Positions 21,503-24,244 of a stretch of 24,244 bases of DNA are shown here, piece by piece (position 1 is the first letter of the stretch; each line of letters opens with the position of its first letter). The notes under the pieces were generated by a model. It had not been told where the DNA came from. It searched no databases and worked only from the letters and a program-made list of their open reading frames with translations. Source of the DNA: Mucor racemosus (taxonomy: Eukaryota > Mucoromycota > Mucoromycetes > Mucorales > Mucoraceae); contig JAPEHQ010000036.1 in the NCBI GenBank assembly GCA_027405735.1, forward strand, positions 1 through 24,244. Reading direction: 5' to 3'. The translations under genes were made by a program, and so were the position numbers.

Positions 21503-24244
21503 ATAAATTTTGTGAGAGCACTTTTTCTGTTATAGAAATCCATGAAGGGATGACTGGTATGCAAAACTAGAACCATAGGATAGTACTCATTAGCGTCTAT
21601 CCAACGAATTTTACCTCGTCAAAAAATATTGATTTTTCATCGAGAAAATTGAGATTGAATGATTGATTTTTGGTGATACTACAAAAAAGGATCCATTTTG
21701 GACGAGGATATTATACAAGGAAAAATTTTCGGTTTTACAAAAAAAAGATTAAAAAAATGTATATCCCCACAAAAATAGGGCTACAGCTACGTGTAAATAC
21801 TCATTCTGTAGATAATTTTGTTGCGCATAATGTGAAAATAAAATATTTCAGGGTTGCATTTGAATAAAGAGTACTTTTTGATCAAAAACTGTTGAAATTT
21901 AATATTAAATTTACTAGAGATTTTATGAGAAAAATATTTTCAAAACCTACACAGTTCGATTTAAAATTAAAAACTGAACCTGAAACATTTAATACGCTAG
22001 TTCAACTTACTATGCATTTTTGTGAGTAATTAAACATACAAGGATTTTTTTGGATTTTTTTGGATTTTTTTTCCATTTGAACACTTTTTGGATTCAAGCT
22101 CAGTTACATGTGCATATCTGATTATACAATTTTATATGGTCATATTCAAAATCGGAGCGTGCCCCCATTTCAATAGATAATCATGAAATAAAAAATGTAG
22201 GGCTATACTTGATATGCTACAGAATATTGACAAAAGACTTATTTCTATTCATGCTGATTTCTCAGCGAGCATAAGGGCTTCAAAAGTGAAACATTTGCTT
22301 TTACCCCGCTTAAAAACTCAACCTAAGATGGCAAATATCTCGAGATTTTAATAAGCTTGTTGCACTTAAATGCTGCTTAGCAAAATCTTCTTGTTTTTTC
22401 AATGTTTTATTATATATTAAAATTTCAGGGGTGGTTTTTTTGGATAATTTTTGGACCCCCTAAACCTTGTAATTGTCAATCCTGTTTTGTTTTGTTTTTT
22501 CTTTTTGTAGTTTTAACAATTTGGAGAATTTTCATATTTTTTTTACAAAAGTATCGCTAGGAATCAGGCAACCAAGTTTTCTGGGGTAAAATTGGCTGCT
22601 GAAAACGAATCTGCAATTCATTTTATTGCATCTATCAATTTCGCCGAGTGAAATGTCAAAAGAGTCTGTATAAATAATCTTGCCAGAATATTACACTTTT
22701 ATTAACAATATATCCTTTGGATGTATTTATATACATTAATTATAACTATTACTAGGGTTTTACTATCTAAGAATATGATGTAAGTCAGTAATCCGCATTG
22801 ATTTACTGTAACACTAATTATAGACTGTGACCTTGGATGTGAGACCTAGGATGAGTATTGACATAACACCGAGATTTTTGTGGTATAAACTCTGCTGGAT
22901 TCTAGTATATACGCCTATGGCAACCCTTAAATTTCATTAGAAAGTCTTGAACACATAATAAAAGTTGTTAAACAATTTATTACACACACTTTGATGTATA
23001 ATTCTAAACGTTAAGTATAGTGTCGTATATTTTCATGTTTGATAAATAATACTTAAAAAAGAATACAATTAAAGCAGAATGAGTAATGAGTAATGAATCA
23101 GTTCTTCAACTGTATAATAAAAACAAGATATTGTTTATTTAGATATAAAAGTACGGCTTTTTATATTGATTTGACATTGCAATCCTGAAATGTAATTAAA
23201 GACACTATTGAACCATTAGATCTGTTTGATAGTAATCTATGGATTGAAATGAATCAATCATAATTTAACCGTTCTTGCAGAACTTGTGAGTTGCCTTGTT
23301 TTAATGCTGCGCTAAATGTGCTTGTTGGATGTTGATTTGATAGCTACTTGATTGATTAACCGCTGGGATAAAATAATGTGGTGTCATAATTGAGGCCTAA
23401 GCGTTCTTGGTAATTACTAGATTAAACTTAGTACGCTAGGAGTTTCGTATATCCGATATCAAGACTTTGAACTTCAATACATGCCGTACAATCAATAGAT
23501 TGTAAGATGTATTGATGCTGTAGAAAGTGATAACATATTATGGTACTACGTGATGGCATACAACATACTACTGTAGTATATGATTCATATTTTTGTCAAT
23601 GGTCACTCTTCCAAAAAAAAAAAAGCCGAACAATCTCCGGAAGCGGCCATCTAATAATATTTCCAGGCTTTAAATTTTTAGAAAAAATTACCGGACAGCC
23701 CGGACGCTGTTGTTTAAATATCCCAAGCAGCTATAAGATGCAGGTATCGAAATTTCATACAAAAATTAAGATTCGACTATATTGCTATCAATTACTCAAA
23801 GGCTTATTTTAAGTAAAGCATAAATACAACCTACAACATTATTAGCCTAATAACAGATTAACTTGAAAAGTATAAGATGATACAAACGAATTCAAAAAAA
23901 GTCCATAAAATCACCAATTTAAAGGATTTATATAAAAGCACTACGGCCGACCTGTGCTGCACAAGATGATTTTGTTGTGCCCAGGTGAACTGCACAATTA
24001 TGGCCTGATGAGTTGTTGCTTCCACTTAATAATGGCTGAAAGGATAACAAGATGCACATGGGCACAACAAAAGAAACTGCACACGAGCATAATAAAAAGC
24101 CTGTATGTGCAGAACTATAGATTCTGTCCGTGTGCATGACATTAATCCCATGTGTGCATAATAGTAGAATTCCTTAAAAGCAATCATTGCCTTCGATTTG
24201 ATCTGGTAATCAAGAAATACGTCCACAATACAGTAGTAATAAAT
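21503..24244 (+). repeat. Repeat unit copy 8 (partial, indel-rich right end)
   Basis: This copy is 2,742 bp and is cut by the window end roughly 320 bp before the next junction. It matches the consensus except for A5 instead of A6 at 21771-21775, until about 23857. From there it shows a lost T near 23859, A-to-C at about 23915, a lost TA in the TATATAAAAG box near 23932, a lost CT near 23997, a lost T near 24182 and a lost A near 24224. None of these late changes is seen in copies 1-7. Confidence 0.95.

Larger units (their letters stand above)
1..24244. repeat. Tandem array of a 3.07-kb non-coding unit, about 7.9 copies
   Basis: The whole window is one head-to-tail array. Any landmark recurs at spacings of 3071, 3072, 3072, 3072, 3072, 3071 and 3070 bp, for example the ATG at 2040, 5111, 8183, 11255, 14327, 17399, 20470 and 23540. 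All copies have the same orientation and no unique sequence separates or flanks them, so neither array edge is seen. The interior copies look identical apart from one T-tract. The unit is AT-rich and lacks any long ORF. What is seen is a tandem repeat. That it is a nuclear satellite or macrosatellite is inferred, and a concatemerised circular molecule or an assembler loop over one unit is also possible. Confidence 0.98.

Noticed and set aside
21670..21867. 65-codon plus-strand ORF in copy 8
   Set aside because: Exists only because A6 is read as A5 at 21771-21775. Copies 2-7 lack it.
23954..24226. Small ORFs on both strands at the right edge
   Set aside because: Created by the deletions clustered in the last ~390 bases, and absent from all other copies.
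1..24244. CRISPR array, rDNA or 5S cluster, tRNA or snRNA genes, kinetoplast minicircle
   Set aside because: The period is far too long for CRISPR. I found no 5S, U-snRNA or tRNA box A/B signature and no kinetoplastid conserved block such as GGGGTTGGTGTA.

Overview
This window is one continuous head-to-tail tandem array. A single unit of 3,071-3,072 bp fills all 24,244 bases, giving about 7.9 copies in the same orientation with nothing between them. Counting each unit from the ATAAATTTTG after a T-tract, the copies start at 9, 3073, 6145, 9217, 12289, 15361, 18432 and 21503. The last copy is cut off by the window end. To move a copy-2 coordinate to copies 3-8, add 3072, 6144, 9216, 12288, 15359 or 18430 (in copy 8 subtract one base past 21771). 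For copy 1 past position 1001, subtract 3071.

The unit is strongly AT-rich, full of A and T homopolymers, and has no reading frame longer than about 90 codons on either strand. I recognise no protein domain, rRNA, tRNA, snRNA, spliced leader, transposase or reverse transcriptase. Multi-kilobase tandem organisation, absence of coding sequence and scattered TATAAAAG-type boxes best fit eukaryotic nuclear repetitive DNA (a long-unit satellite or macrosatellite). A small circular non-coding molecule written out as a concatemer by the assembler is a live alternative. I cannot name the organism.

Layout of one unit (copy 2 numbering): 3073-3643 is homopolymer-rich, with a CCTCGTC/GACGAGG inverted repeat and a threefold GGATTTTTTT run. 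3644-4714 is AT-rich, with a T-rich tract ending in TAG and several small hairpins. 4715-5030 carries a TATAAAAG box and two more small hairpins. 5045-5086 is a nested hairpin just upstream of a 90-codon ORF (5111-5383), which includes a 15-nt palindrome, an A12 run and a local CCGG-rich patch. 5503-5734 has a second TATA-like box, then a dense cluster of TGCACA/TGTGCA hexamers in dyad arrangement with overlapping inverted repeats. 5735-6128 holds nothing recognisable, and the unit closes with T7-8/A/T7.

The interior copies look identical in every segment I compared, apart from a T7/T8 length change at the unit junction. Nearly all other differences lie in the first ~1.0 kb and last ~0.4 kb of the window and are mainly one- or two-base indels in homopolymers or short repeats, which looks like low-accuracy contig ends. 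No genes can be shown to work together here. The main interest is the array itself, the TGTGCA dyad cluster, the nested hairpin and the question of whether the molecule is linear satellite or circular.
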